The notes: generated by a model not told the origin, from the letters alone. 64,000 nt of DNA from Allobogoriella alba (GCF_042665525.1 NZ_JBHTCQ010000002.1:248001-312000); one strand, 5' to 3'; numbered from the stretch's first letter, positions 26,179 through 35,640 are shown. Made by a program: numbers and translations.

Positions 26179-27064
26179 GGCCGCGGCAGGTCGCCGAGGC
26201 GCCCGCCGCACGATCGCGCCGTACGTCTTCGTCGGCCCGGCCGCCCTGCTGTTCCTGTGCTTCTCCCTGGTGCCCATCGTCATCGCCGTGACGCTCAGCT
26301 TCCAGGAGACCGCGACCCTCGGCGAGGGCCGGTGGGTCGGGCTCGACAACGTCGCCACCATGGCGGGCGACGCGCTGCTGCGCACCGCCCTGCTGAACAC
26401 CCTCGTGTTCACCGTGGGAACCGTGCCGACGGCGATGGTCATCGGCCTCACCCTGGCGGTCGCGCTGAACCGACCGCTGCCGGGCAGGTCCGTGCTGCGC
26501 GCCGCCTTCTTCGTGCCCATGGTCGCCGCCGGCGTGGTGGTCGGCGTGGTCATGTCGTGGATCTTCAACGGCGACTACGGCGTGCTGAACAACCTGCTCG
26601 AGACGGCCGGGCTCGGCAGGGTCCCGTGGCTCACGTCCCCGAGCTTCGCGATGCTGACGCTCGTCATCGTGGTCGTGTGGACCCGGATCGGCTTCTGCAT
26701 GATCATCTATCTCGGAGCTCTGCAGTCCATCCCGTCCGACCTGCACGAGGCCGCGTCCATCGACGGCGCCTCACCCTGGACGCGGTTCCGCCGGGTGACC
26801 TGGCCGCTGCTCGGGCCGACGACGTCCATCCTGCTCATCCTCAACGTCGTCTTCTCCCTGCAGGCCTTCGACGTCATCTACGTCATGACGGGTGGCGGCC
26901 CGGGCTTCTCGACCACCGTGCTGATCCAGTACATCTTCCGCACCGCGTTCGCGGACGCCCGGATGGGGTACGCCGCCGCGCTGGGGCTTCTGCTCGTGGC
27001 CATCCTGCTGGTCTTCACGCTTCTCAGACACCGAGCGTCCCGACGGGCGGAGGAGCTGCTATGA
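26162..27064 (+). CDS. sugar ABC transporter permease, MalF type
   Basis: 300 residues with six helices. The EAA loop is LHEAASIDGASPWTRFRRVTW. It starts at GTG 26162 inside the end of the binding-protein gene, behind GGAGG. It ends by overlapping the ATG of the MalG-type partner (ATGA at 27061-27064). Confidence 0.93.
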   Translation: MSRSDEAAAGRRGARRTIAPYVFVGPAALLFLCFSLVPIVIAVTLSFQETATLGEGRWVGLDNVATMAGDALLRTALLNTLVFTVGTVPTAMVIGLTLAVALNRPLPGRSVLRAAFFVPMVAAGVVVGVVMSWIFNGDYGVLNNLLETAGLGRVPWLTSPSFAMLTLVIVVVWTRIGFCMIIYLGALQSIPSDLHEAASIDGASPWTRFRRVTWPLLGPTTSILLILNVVFSLQAFDVIYVMTGGGPGFSTTVLIQYIFRTAFADARMGYAAALGLLLVAILLVFTLLRHRASRRAEELL

Positions 27065-27891
27065 GCTCGACCAGGCGCAACCGGCGCTGGCTGCTGACGG
27101 CGGCCCTGACCGCGCTCGCGGCAGTCATGGTCTTCCCCATGTACTGGATGGTGGTCTCCGCGCTGACCCCCGGTGGTCAGTCCCAGAGCCGCGAGTTCTA
27201 CCTCTGGCCGGACGAGCCGACGACGGCGAACTTCGTGGAGGTCTTCGCCACGCAACCGGTCTGGCAGTGGCTCAGCAACTCGATGCTCGTGGCCGGCGTC
27301 GGCACCGCGTTGAGCGTCTGCGTCTCGCTCGGCGCCGGATACGCGCTCGCGAAGTTCCGGTTCCGCGGCCGGGGTCTCATCTACTCGGCCTTCCTGGTGA
27401 CGATCATGATGCCGATCCAGGTGACCCTTGTGCCCGCGTTCCTCGTGGTCGCCCGGATCGGGCTCGTGGACTCACCCTGGGCGGTGATCCTCCCGACGCT
27501 GTTCGACGTCGTCGGCATCTTCATCGCCCGCCAGTTCATGCTCGGGGTGCCGGACCCGTTGCTGGAGGCGGCGCGGCTCGACGGCGCGAACGAGTTCAGA
27601 ACGTTCGTCAGCGTCGTCCTGCCGACCTGTGGTCCGCTGATCGGGGTGCTCGTGATCCTCGGGTTCATGACCCGGTGGAACGACTTCCTGTGGCCGCTCG
27701 TCGTCCTGCAGGGCAACGAGAACCTCACCGTCCCCGTCGGTCTGTCGACCCTGACCGCGAACCCGGCCTTCTCCTCGCCGTGGGGCGCGGTGATGGCCGT
27801 CGCGACGGTGACGGTCCTGCCGCTGCTCGCGGTGTTCCTGGTCTTCCAGCGTCAGTTCGTGCAGGGCATCGCGAACACGGGCATCAAGTAG
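27061..27891 (+). CDS. carbohydrate ABC transporter permease, MalG type
   Basis: 276 residues with six helices. The EAA loop is LEAARLDGANEFRTFVSVV. It is the last gene of the GH4-importer operon. It overlaps the convergent IclR gene by 8 nt at its 3' end, leaving no room for a terminator between them. Confidence 0.93.
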   Translation: MSSTRRNRRWLLTAALTALAAVMVFPMYWMVVSALTPGGQSQSREFYLWPDEPTTANFVEVFATQPVWQWLSNSMLVAGVGTALSVCVSLGAGYALAKFRFRGRGLIYSAFLVTIMMPIQVTLVPAFLVVARIGLVDSPWAVILPTLFDVVGIFIARQFMLGVPDPLLEAARLDGANEFRTFVSVVLPTCGPLIGVLVILGFMTRWNDFLWPLVVLQGNENLTVPVGLSTLTANPAFSSPWGAVMAVATVTVLPLLAVFLVFQRQFVQGIANTGIK

Positions 27892-28660
27892 TACGTGGCG
27901 GCCCGGTCGCGTCCGCCTCCACCCGCAGCCGGCCCAGCGCCTCGCGCACGCGGCCGGCGCACGAGGTGGCCCGCTCGATGTAGTAGTCCGGGTCCTCGCC
28001 GGGGATGCGGCTGTCCGGGCCGGCGATGCTGAGCACCAGCGCGTCCGGGGAGCCGCTCACCACCGGTACCGAGCAGGCCCAGACGCCCTCGTCGACCTCG
28101 CTGCGGGAGACGGCGTAGCCGCGCTCGATGACCGCGGCGACCTCGCCGGCGAGGTCGCCGCGGCGCTTCGCCGGGACGGTGGCGAGCGCCTCCTTGCGGA
28201 GCTTCTCCGGCAGCGCGGCCAGGAGCATGCGGGAGGACGCGCCGCCGTGCAGCGGCAGCGGGTGGCCGAGCATGAACGTGAAGCGCATCGGTCGCTGGCA
28301 CTCGACCCGCTGCACGCACACGGCCTCGTCGCCGCGCAGCTCGAAGAGCATGACGGTCTCGCGGACCTCCTCGGCGAGCTCCTCCATCAACGGCAGTGCG
28401 AGGCGAGCGCGGTCGTTGACCAGCTGCGCGGCCCGGGCCAACGGCATCACGCGCGGGGTCAGCTGGTACTGCCGGCCGGGCGCCTCCTCGAGGAGGTCGA
28501 GCTCCCGCAGCAGCGCGACGTACCGATACGTGGTCGCCAACGTGGCGCCGATCGCCTCGGCCAGCTCGGCGACCGTGGCGCGCGGCCGCGTCTCCGAGTA
28601 GCTGAGGAGCAGCTCCAGGACGCGTCGCGAGCTGGACGCGCCGGCCACCTGCTTGGTCAT
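27884..28660 (-). CDS. IclR-family transcriptional regulator
   Basis: 258 residues. The N-terminal winged helix (ATVAELAEAIGATLATTYRYVALL) is followed by the IclR effector domain, which typically senses small organic acids or aromatics. It is the last gene of the minus-strand operon of binding protein, amidohydrolase and FAD monooxygenase, 6 nt after the latter. The 36-bp dyad at 32396-32431 between the two divergent operons is its most likely operator. Confidence 0.92.
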   Translation of the reverse strand: MTKQVAGASSSRRVLELLLSYSETRPRATVAELAEAIGATLATTYRYVALLRELDLLEEAPGRQYQLTPRVMPLARAAQLVNDRARLALPLMEELAEEVRETVMLFELRGDEAVCVQRVECQRPMRFTFMLGHPLPLHGGASSRMLLAALPEKLRKEALATVPAKRRGDLAGEVAAVIERGYAVSRSEVDEGVWACSVPVVSGSPDALVLSIAGPDSRIPGEDPDYYIERATSCAGRVREALGRLRVEADATGPPRTT

Positions 28661-28666
28661 CGGGCC

Positions 28667-30310
28667 CTACCTTTCCGCGCGGCCGAGGCTCCGGCGGACC
28701 ACCGTACCGACGTCGTCGGGAAGCGACGGGCCGCGCCAGGCCACGTGCAGGTCCGGCCGGACCAGCAGCAGGCCCTCGCCGTAGACGGCGCGCGCGTCCT
28801 CGCCCGTGAGGTCCACCACCGAGAACGGCGCCCCGAACTCGCCGTAGGCCGCCGCGAACGGAGCGGCGTCCACCCCCGTCGCGGCCCCCACCCGCAGCAG
28901 CGCGTACTCCTTGCCGACCAGGTCCTGCACCGCCACGCCCGGCTCGGCCCACACGTGGGGGAGCCGTGCCCCGGGCCAGGTGGTCGGGGTGTACTGGAAG
29001 CTGTTCGCATCCGGCGGCTGCTGGTCGCCGCCGTCCTCGGGGACGATGAGCGGCGAGCCGTCGTACCGGTAGCCGAGCTCGATGCCGTACAGGTCGTTGC
29101 TCCAGCGCTGCTCCCGGTCGGCCACCTCGGCCAGCCGGGCGCGGGCCCGGTCCCCGGCCTCCGAGCGCTCGGCGATCTCCGGCGTCCATTCCGCCCGCCA
29201 GGTGCGCCGCCCGCTCGCGGCCTTGCGCGACGCCGCCACGTTGCGCAGCCCGATCGGCCGGCGCTCGGCCTCATAGCTGTCCAGCAGACCCGGCCCGCCC
29301 CAGCCGTGGACGGTCCCGGCCAGCTTCCATGCCAGGTCCACCGCGTCCCCGGCGCCGGTGTTCATGCCCAGGCCACCGGTCGGGATGACCAGGTGCACGG
29401 CGTCGCCGGCCATGAGGACCCGGCCGGACCGGTAGGCGTCGGCCACCATGAGGCGCTGCTGCCAGGTGCCCACGTAGAGGGTCTCGTAGTCGACGTCGAA
29501 CCCGAGGATCCGCTCGAACAGCGCCGGCATCTCCTCGTCCGTCTCCACCCTCGCGTGCAGGGAGAAGTGCTTCTTGTCGTCCTGGACGATGAGGAAGGAG
29601 TGCTCCTGGTCGGCGAAGTGGTAGTGCCGGCCCTTGCCGATGGGGATGCGCTCGAAGAGGTCCTCGGAGTAGAAGAGCGCCTGCCGCATCTGCAGCAGCG
29701 ACTCACCACGCAGCTCGATGCCGAGCCGGCGGCGCACCACGCTGCTGCCCCCGTCGCAGCCCACGAGGTAGCTCGCCCGGATCTGCTCCTCCACGCCGCG
29801 GTGGTCGACGGTCGCGACGACGCCGCCGTCGACCTCCTCGAACGAGACCAGCTCGCACGCGGGCACCACCTCGACGCCGTCGGTCTCGCCGAGCACCTCC
29901 ATCAGCAGCGGCTCGAGCGTGTACTGCGAGATGAGCTGGTAGGGCTCGGCCGGCAGCGTGCCGTCGTGGCTGTCCGCGACCGTCCCCTGCATCGCCGACA
30001 CCGACGGGTACTCGTGGTGGACCAGCGGCGGGTTGGTCAGGTCACCCCAGCAGATGAAGACGTCCATCGGGACGTCACCCGCCAGGCCCGCGGCGCGGAT
30101 CCGGTCGGCGATGCCCAGCCGGCGGTAGTTCTCCATGGTGCGGGCGTTGCACCGCTCCATCTTCGGCAGCTTGCCCGGCGCCGGCCGCTTGTCGATCAGC
30201 CGGGTCCGCACGCCCTGCCGGCCGAGCTCGAGCGCGAGGGTGAGCCCGACCGGGCCGCCGCCGACCACCAGGACGTCGACGTCGTTCGTGCCGGGGGTGG
30301 GCCCTCTCAC
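28667..30310 (-). CDS. FAD-dependent aromatic monooxygenase (PheA/TfdB-like)
   Basis: 547 residues, class A flavoprotein hydroxylase (FAD_binding_3). The dinucleotide motif VLVVGGGPVGLTLALELGRQG is near residue 13. The FAD-ribose motif GRVLMAGDAVHLVIPTGGLGMNTG lies further in, and a thioredoxin-like C-terminal domain occupies the last ~150 residues. It hydroxylates an aromatic ring using NAD(P)H and O2. The GTG at 30310 overlaps the stop of the amidohydrolase (GTGA). It forms a catabolic unit with the amidohydrolase and IclR. Confidence 0.9.
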   Translation of the reverse strand: MRGPTPGTNDVDVLVVGGGPVGLTLALELGRQGVRTRLIDKRPAPGKLPKMERCNARTMENYRRLGIADRIRAAGLAGDVPMDVFICWGDLTNPPLVHHEYPSVSAMQGTVADSHDGTLPAEPYQLISQYTLEPLLMEVLGETDGVEVVPACELVSFEEVDGGVVATVDHRGVEEQIRASYLVGCDGGSSVVRRRLGIELRGESLLQMRQALFYSEDLFERIPIGKGRHYHFADQEHSFLIVQDDKKHFSLHARVETDEEMPALFERILGFDVDYETLYVGTWQQRLMVADAYRSGRVLMAGDAVHLVIPTGGLGMNTGAGDAVDLAWKLAGTVHGWGGPGLLDSYEAERRPIGLRNVAASRKAASGRRTWRAEWTPEIAERSEAGDRARARLAEVADREQRWSNDLYGIELGYRYDGSPLIVPEDGGDQQPPDANSFQYTPTTWPGARLPHVWAEPGVAVQDLVGKEYALLRVGAATGVDAAPFAAAYGEFGAPFSVVDLTGEDARAVYGEGLLLVRPDLHVAWRGPSLPDDVGTVVRRSLGRAER

Positions 30311-31347
30311 CGCGGCGCCCCCGCCGGTTCCGGCAGCCCGAGCAGCCGGGTGACGTTGCCGTGGAAGATCTGGGCGCGCTCGGCGTCGGTGAGGTCCAGC
30401 TCCTGGAGGTTCGCGATGGTGGAGCGGATGTAGCCGGGCCCCTTCTCCGGGTCGTACGGGCTGTCGGAGGAGAACAGCACGTGGTCCACGCCGTAGAAGT
30501 CGATGGAGCAGCGCAGCGACGGGGCGGACCCGAACAGCGCCGTGTCCGCGTACATCATCCGGAAGTAGTCGATCGGCCGCTTGGTGAGCGGGTAGCCGGT
30601 CACGTCCTCCTTCTGGTGCTCCGGGGTGCGGGCGCCGAGCTGGTCCCAGCCGGGGCCGACGCGCCCGGCGAAGAACGGCACCATGGATCCGCCGTGGTGG
30701 ATGAGGAGCTTCAGCTCCGGGTGCCGCTCGAGCACCCCGGCGAAGACGATCCGCGCCATGAACGCGGACAGGTCGTACTCCCAGCCGAAGGTCCACCAGA
30801 TCTCGAACTTCGACCGCTCCTCAGTGGGGTAGTCGGCCCACGCGGAGGACCGGCACGGGTGCACCTGGAGCAGCCCGCCCGAGGCTGCCACCGCGGCGTA
30901 GAACGGCTCGAAGTCCGGGCTGTCCATCGGGTGGCCGTGCACGTGGGTGTAGATCTGCGCCCCGAGTGCGCCGAGCTCGCTGGTGGCGTACTCGTACTCG
31001 GCGACGGCGGCCTCCGGGTCGTCCATCGGGACGCACGCGGTGAACCCGGCGAACCGGTCCGGGTGGTTCGCGACGAGCTCCGCCATCGCCTCGTTGCCGA
31101 TCCGGGACATCTCCTTGGAGATGGCGGGGGAGCCGATGTCCTCCACCGGGGGTGCGGCGATGTTGATGATCTGCCGGTAGTCGCCGAACTCGTCCATCTG
31201 GCCGAAGCGGACGTCCATGTCCACCAGGCACGGGATGTTCGAGACCCGCTTGCGGAGGTTCTGCGCGTGCAGGCCCACGTCGAGGCTCATGAACCTGTCG
31301 TAGTACGGGCGGGGCATGATGTGGCAGAACGCGTCGATCTTGTGCAT
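30307..31347 (-). CDS. amidohydrolase, ACMSD/decarboxylase-like
   Basis: 346 residues, amidohydrolase_2 family. The group includes aminocarboxymuconate-semialdehyde and aromatic-acid decarboxylases. The internal metal-ligand regions HVHGHP, LIHHGGSMVPF and LFSSDSPYDPEKG (Asp) are present. The N-terminal HxH motif is altered to DAFCH (residues 5-9), so the first metal-ligand His is replaced by Phe. It lies between a binding-protein gene and the FAD monooxygenase, consistent with ring-product cleavage or decarboxylation. Confidence 0.87.
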   Translation of the reverse strand: MHKIDAFCHIMPRPYYDRFMSLDVGLHAQNLRKRVSNIPCLVDMDVRFGQMDEFGDYRQIINIAAPPVEDIGSPAISKEMSRIGNEAMAELVANHPDRFAGFTACVPMDDPEAAVAEYEYATSELGALGAQIYTHVHGHPMDSPDFEPFYAAVAASGGLLQVHPCRSSAWADYPTEERSKFEIWWTFGWEYDLSAFMARIVFAGVLERHPELKLLIHHGGSMVPFFAGRVGPGWDQLGARTPEHQKEDVTGYPLTKRPIDYFRMMYADTALFGSAPSLRCSIDFYGVDHVLFSSDSPYDPEKGPGYIRSTIANLQELDLTDAERAQIFHGNVTRLLGLPEPAGAPR

Positions 31348-31385
31348 GTGTCGCTTTCTCTCGATGGGGCGTGGGTGCGTGCGGG

Positions 31386-32363
31386 TCAGTCCTGCAGGAC
31401 GTAGTCCTCGACGGGCGGGACCTCCTCGGCGAAGCCGAACTCGACCATGAGGTCGCCGAGGGTCTCCAGCGAGGCGACGTCGACCGAGTCCGTGTAGTCC
31501 GGCAGGACCATCGCGTCGACCACGGCCTGAGGGGTGTCGCTGTTCTCGACGAGCCAGTCCCGCAGCGCCTGCGGGTCCTCGGTCACGCGCTCCGCGGTGG
31601 CGGCGAGGCCGGCCCGGAAGCCCTCGACAGCCTCGGGGTTCTCCTCGGCGAACTGGCCCGAGGTGACGTAGGACCCGATCTGCAGCGAGGGCTGGACGGC
31701 GGCGGTGGTCCCGCCGTCGAGGAAGCGGGCGCCGCCCTCCTCGGCGATCGTCGCGAACGGCTCGATGATGCGGACGGCGTCCACCTGCCCGCCCTGCAGG
31801 GCGGCCTCCATGTCCGGGAACGGCATCTCGACGAGCTCGACGGTGGAGTCGTCGACGCCGTTCTCCCGCAGGGAGGCGCGGATGAGGACCTCGTCGATGT
31901 TCTGGAGCGTGTTGATCGCGATGGTGGCGCCCTCGAGGTCGGCCATCGACTGGATCTGCGGGTCGGTGACCATGACGTTCTGGTAGCCGTGCCCGGTCTC
32001 GTCGCCACCGAAGGTGCCGGGGCCGACCATCGTCACGTCGAGGCCCTGCTGGACGCCGAGCATCACCGAGACTACGTTCGAGCCGGCGAACTGCGCGTCC
32101 CCGGAGACCACCTGCGGCATGTTCGCGGCGCCGCCGGCGCCGGCCCGGACCTCCACGTCCAGGCCCTGCTCCTCGAAGTAGCCCTCGGCGATCCCGAAGG
32201 TGAGGTACTCGGCGGGCAGCCCCTGCACCTCCGCGACGGTGACGGGCGTCAGGCCGTCCTCGCCCTCGGTGGGTGTGCCGCCGGGCTGGCCCTGGCTGCT
32301 GCAGGCGGCGAGCAGCAGCGCTGCGCTCGCGAGCCCGAGCGCTCGAACGGTCAGCGCTCGCAT
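31386..32363 (-). CDS. ABC transporter substrate-binding lipoprotein, NMT1/SsuA type (orphan)
   Basis: 325-residue lipoprotein (lipobox LAAC, Cys21). Its N-terminal lobe motif is FGIAEGYFEEQGLDVEV, followed by GGAANMPQVVSGDAQFAGSN. It is related to the binding proteins at 34675 and 9420. The ATG at 32363 follows GAGGAAG. It opens the operon with the amidohydrolase, FAD monooxygenase and IclR. Neither operon here encodes a permease or ATPase, so it must use a transporter located elsewhere or act as a sensor. Confidence 0.88.
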   Translation of the reverse strand: MRALTVRALGLASAALLLAACSSQGQPGGTPTEGEDGLTPVTVAEVQGLPAEYLTFGIAEGYFEEQGLDVEVRAGAGGAANMPQVVSGDAQFAGSNVVSVMLGVQQGLDVTMVGPGTFGGDETGHGYQNVMVTDPQIQSMADLEGATIAINTLQNIDEVLIRASLRENGVDDSTVELVEMPFPDMEAALQGGQVDAVRIIEPFATIAEEGGARFLDGGTTAAVQPSLQIGSYVTSGQFAEENPEAVEGFRAGLAATAERVTEDPQALRDWLVENSDTPQAVVDAMVLPDYTDSVDVASLETLGDLMVEFGFAEEVPPVEDYVLQD

Positions 32364-32395
32364 GTGTCGCTTCCTCACCGGACCTCCTCGACCAG

Positions 32396-32431
32396 TCGCA
32401 CTATGTGAAACGAGACTTGCAGATAGTGCGA
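32396..32431. promoter_or_regulatory. 36-bp inverted repeat between divergent catabolic operons
   Basis: TCGCACTAT (32396-32404) and ATAGTGCGA (32423-32431) are perfect 9-bp arms 18 bp apart. On the plus strand TTGCAG (32417-32422) and TAGGAT (32439-32444) give a promoter with 16-bp spacing for the SDR operon, so the right arm lies within it. The candidate regulator is the IclR protein at 27884. Confidence 0.6.
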
Positions 32432-32516
32432 ACGACTCTAGGATGCCGGGGAAGGGATCGCAACGACCTGGTCCTCGTGTGGACCGGTCCAGCTCTGCAG
32501 AGAGGGAGGCTGAGAC

Positions 32517-33275
32517 GTGCACGTCACCGAGGACTCCGTGGTCGTCATCACGGGTGGGGGTCGAGGGATCGGCGAGCAGCTCGTGCGTGCCTTCGCGGCG
32601 GACGGCCACCGCGTCGTCGTCGCGGACGTCATCGACGAGGCCGCGACGCTCGCGGCGGAGCTGTCCGACGGCGGCGCCGAGGTCACCTACGTCCGCACCG
32701 ACGTCGGGGACGAGGATGCCGTGGCGGACCTCGCCGCCGCCTGCCGCGAGAGGTACGGGCACGTCGACGTGCTGATCAACAACGCCGGTATCTACCAGGA
32801 TCTCGGGTCCAAGCAGCCTTTCGAGCAGATCGCCCTGCCGGACTTCGAGCGCGTGCTGCGGGTCAACACCGTCGGGGTCTGGCTCGTCACCAAGGCGCTG
32901 GTGCCGCTCATGCGGCCCCGCGGTGCGGGCCGCGTCATCAACACCGCGTCCTCCACGGTCCACATGGGCGTGCCGAACTTCCTGCACTACGTGGCCTCCA
33001 AGGGCGCCGTCATCGCGATGACCCGCAGCCTCGCCCGCGAGCTGGGCCGGGACGGCATCACCGTGAACGCCATCGCGCCGGGGCTCGTGGAGACCGAGGC
33101 CACGCGCACGCTGAACGACCCCGACTACCTCCCGGTCGCCGCCAGTCAGCGCGCCATCGCGCGCGCCATGACGCCGCAGGACCTGGTCGGCACCGCCCGC
33201 TTCCTCGCCTCCGCGGACGCCGGCTTCGTCACCGGCCAGACCATCGTGGTCGACGGCGGGGTGACGTTCTCATGA
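32517..33275 (+). CDS. short-chain dehydrogenase/reductase (SDR)
   Basis: 252 residues. The Rossmann motif is ITGGGRGIGEQ, the NNAG motif is near residue 87, and the catalytic set has Ser in NTASSTVHMG and Tyr/Lys in YVASK. It oxidises or reduces a hydroxyl/keto substrate with NAD(P). The GTG at 32517 follows AGAGGGAGG. It is the first gene of the operon with an aldehyde dehydrogenase (ATGA overlap) and a binding protein, divergent from the monooxygenase operon. An alcohol-to-aldehyde-to-acid sequence is inferred. Confidence 0.9.
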   Translation: MHVTEDSVVVITGGGRGIGEQLVRAFAADGHRVVVADVIDEAATLAAELSDGGAEVTYVRTDVGDEDAVADLAAACRERYGHVDVLINNAGIYQDLGSKQPFEQIALPDFERVLRVNTVGVWLVTKALVPLMRPRGAGRVINTASSTVHMGVPNFLHYVASKGAVIAMTRSLARELGRDGITVNAIAPGLVETEATRTLNDPDYLPVAASQRAIARAMTPQDLVGTARFLASADAGFVTGQTIVVDGGVTFS

Positions 33276-34645
33276 GCCTCGCCGTCCACGACAAGACCAC
33301 CGGCGAGCACATCGAGACGGTCCGGCTCGACGACGCCGACTCGACCGCCACCGCCATCGGCCGGGCCGAGCAGGCCTTCACCTCGACCCCCTGGGCCAGG
33401 GACGCGCGGCTGCGGCAGGAGGCGCTGCTGGCCTGGTCCGACGCCGTCGCAGGCGCCCGGGCCGAACTGGTGGCGCTGCTGCTGCGCGAGACCGGCAAGG
33501 TCCGCGCCGAGTGCGAGCGCGAGATCGACTTCACCGTGGACGCGCTGCGCTTCAACGCCGGCATGGCCCGGCTCGTCAGCGGCTCCGCCCACGAGCTGTG
33601 GGACGGCTCGGCGGGCCACCTGGTGCGCCAGCCGGCCGGCCCGGCGGCGTTCATCGTCCCGTGGAACTGGCCGCTGTTCCTGCTCTTCCGGGACCTGGCG
33701 CCCGCGCTCGCCGCCGGTGTGACCGCCGTCGTGAAGCCGGCGCCGGCCACGCCCCTGGCGACCCGGCGGGCCCTCGAGCTGATGCCCGAGATCGTGCCGT
33801 CCGACGTCGTGACCCTCGTGTTCGGGGACGCGGAGGTCGGCGAGGCGCTCGCGAGCGACCCGCGGGTGAAGGTCGTGGCGTTCACCGGCTCGACGGCGGT
33901 GGGCCGCGCGGTGGCCCGCCACGCCGTCTCCCACTTCGCCAAGCCGTTCCTGGAGCTCGGCGGCAAGGGGGCGAGCCTCATCCTCGACGACGCCGACGTC
34001 GAGGCGGCGGTCGAGGCGTGCCTCGCGAACGCGTTCATCACCTCCGGCCAGATGTGCATGGCCAACTCCCGGATCCTGGTCCAGCGGCCCCTGCTGGGGC
34101 GCGTGCGTGACCTGGTGTGCGACCGCGTGTCCGCGCTGCGGGTGGGCGACCCGAGCGATGCCGGGACCGACCTCGGCGCGCTCATCTCCCAGGAGCAGGC
34201 CGACCGGGTCAGCGGGTACCTGGACATCGCCCGCGGCGACGGGACGCTGCTGCTCGGCGGCGGGCCGGCGGGGACGGACCTCGGCGGGGCGTTCCTGGCG
34301 CCGGCGGTCATCAGCGGGGAGCAGATCGACCCGCGGCTGCGCCGGGAGGAGATCTTCGGTCCGGTGGTGAGCGTCGAGGCGTTCGACGAGGACAAGGCCG
34401 GCGTGGCGCTGGCCAACGAGACCGACTACGGCCTCGCCGCCGCCGTGTGGACGGCGGACGCCCGCCGCGCCTGGACCCTGGCCCGGGAGCTGGACTTCGG
34501 GACGGTCTGGGTCAACCGGTACAACCGCACCTTCCCGGAGGTGCCCTCCGGGGGCATGAAGTCCTCCGGCATGGGGCGCACCCGCGGCTTCGAGGGGGTG
34601 CACGAGTTCACCGAGCTCAAGCACGTGAACTGGAACCTGGCATGA
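33272..34645 (+). CDS. aldehyde dehydrogenase (NAD(P)+)
   Basis: 457 residues with the standard ALDH layout: VPWNWPLF, VVKPAPATP, FTGSTAVGRAV, general base Glu in LELGGKG and catalytic Cys in SGQMCMANSR. It oxidises an aldehyde to an acid. Its ATG overlaps the SDR stop. The C-terminal MKSSGMGRTRG is typical of aromatic and aliphatic ALDHs. It probably converts the product of the SDR or of the divergent operon. Confidence 0.93.
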   Translation: MSLAVHDKTTGEHIETVRLDDADSTATAIGRAEQAFTSTPWARDARLRQEALLAWSDAVAGARAELVALLLRETGKVRAECEREIDFTVDALRFNAGMARLVSGSAHELWDGSAGHLVRQPAGPAAFIVPWNWPLFLLFRDLAPALAAGVTAVVKPAPATPLATRRALELMPEIVPSDVVTLVFGDAEVGEALASDPRVKVVAFTGSTAVGRAVARHAVSHFAKPFLELGGKGASLILDDADVEAAVEACLANAFITSGQMCMANSRILVQRPLLGRVRDLVCDRVSALRVGDPSDAGTDLGALISQEQADRVSGYLDIARGDGTLLLGGGPAGTDLGGAFLAPAVISGEQIDPRLRREEIFGPVVSVEAFDEDKAGVALANETDYGLAAAVWTADARRAWTLARELDFGTVWVNRYNRTFPEVPSGGMKSSGMGRTRGFEGVHEFTELKHVNWNLA

Positions 34646-34674
34646 GCCTGATCCGGCAGACGAAGGAGTCTGAC

Positions 34675-35640
34675 ATGCGACGCCTGTCCTGTGGCCTGCT
34701 GGCCCTGTCCGTTGCGCTGGCCACCGCGGCCTGCGGTGCCTCCGGCGCCGAGGAGGAGGCGGGTGGCGACGACGGGCTGCGGCAGGTCACCGTCGGGGTC
34801 ATCCCCATCCTCGACGTCGCCCCGATCTACCTGGGCGAGCAGCAGGGCATCTTCGAGGAGCACGGTCTGGACCTGGAGTTCCAGACCGCGGCGGGCGGTG
34901 CGGCGATCGTGCCGGCGGTGGTCAGCGGCGAGACCGAGATCGGGTTCTCCAACGTGACGTCGCTGATGCTCGGCCGGGCGCAGGGCCTGGACCTGCGGGC
35001 CATCAGCGCGGGCGCGTCCTCGACCGGTGACCCGGAGTCCGACTACGGCCAGATCGTGGTGCCGTCCGACAGCGACATCTCCGACGTGGGCGACCTGGCG
35101 GGCCGGACCATCGCGATCAACACCCTCAACAACATCAACGACACGCTGATCCGCGAGGCCGTGGACCAGGCCGGTGGGGACGCTTCGAGCATCGAGTTCG
35201 TCGAGATCCCGCACCCGGACATGAACGCCGCGCTCGAGGCCGGGCAGGTGGACGCCATCTGGCAGGTGGAGCCGTTCCTGACGATGGCCCGCCAGGACGG
35301 TGTGCGGGACGTGTTCGCGCTCTACGCGGACGTGGTCGAGGACCTGACGGTGGCGACGTACTTCACCACGGGGGAGACCCTCGAGTCCGACCCGGAGCTG
35401 GTGGAGGCGTTCACCGCCGCGATCCAGGAGTCGTTGACGTACGCCAGCGAGCACCCGGATGAGACCCGGGCCGTGCTGTCGGAGTACACCGACATCGAGC
35501 AGGGCACCATCGAGGAGCTGACGCTCCCGGCCTTCCCGAACGAGATCAACCGGCCCGCGGTGGAGCAGGTGGGCGAGCTCGGGGACAAGTGGGGCCTGTT
35601 CGACCTCGAGGCCGTGGACCTGGAGACGATGCTGCCGTGA
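34675..35640 (+). CDS. ABC transporter substrate-binding lipoprotein, NMT1/SsuA type (orphan)
   Basis: 321-residue lipoprotein (lipobox TAAC, Cys20). The motif YLGEQQGIFEEHGLDLEF and GGAAIVPAVVSGETEIGFSN place it beside the proteins at 31386 and 9420. GAAGGAG precedes the ATG at 34675, 29 nt after the aldehyde dehydrogenase. Having a paralogous binding protein in each divergent operon suggests two related ligands served by one transporter, which is not encoded here. Confidence 0.88.
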   Translation: MRRLSCGLLALSVALATAACGASGAEEEAGGDDGLRQVTVGVIPILDVAPIYLGEQQGIFEEHGLDLEFQTAAGGAAIVPAVVSGETEIGFSNVTSLMLGRAQGLDLRAISAGASSTGDPESDYGQIVVPSDSDISDVGDLAGRTIAINTLNNINDTLIREAVDQAGGDASSIEFVEIPHPDMNAALEAGQVDAIWQVEPFLTMARQDGVRDVFALYADVVEDLTVATYFTTGETLESDPELVEAFTAAIQESLTYASEHPDETRAVLSEYTDIEQGTIEELTLPAFPNEINRPAVEQVGELGDKWGLFDLEAVDLETMLP

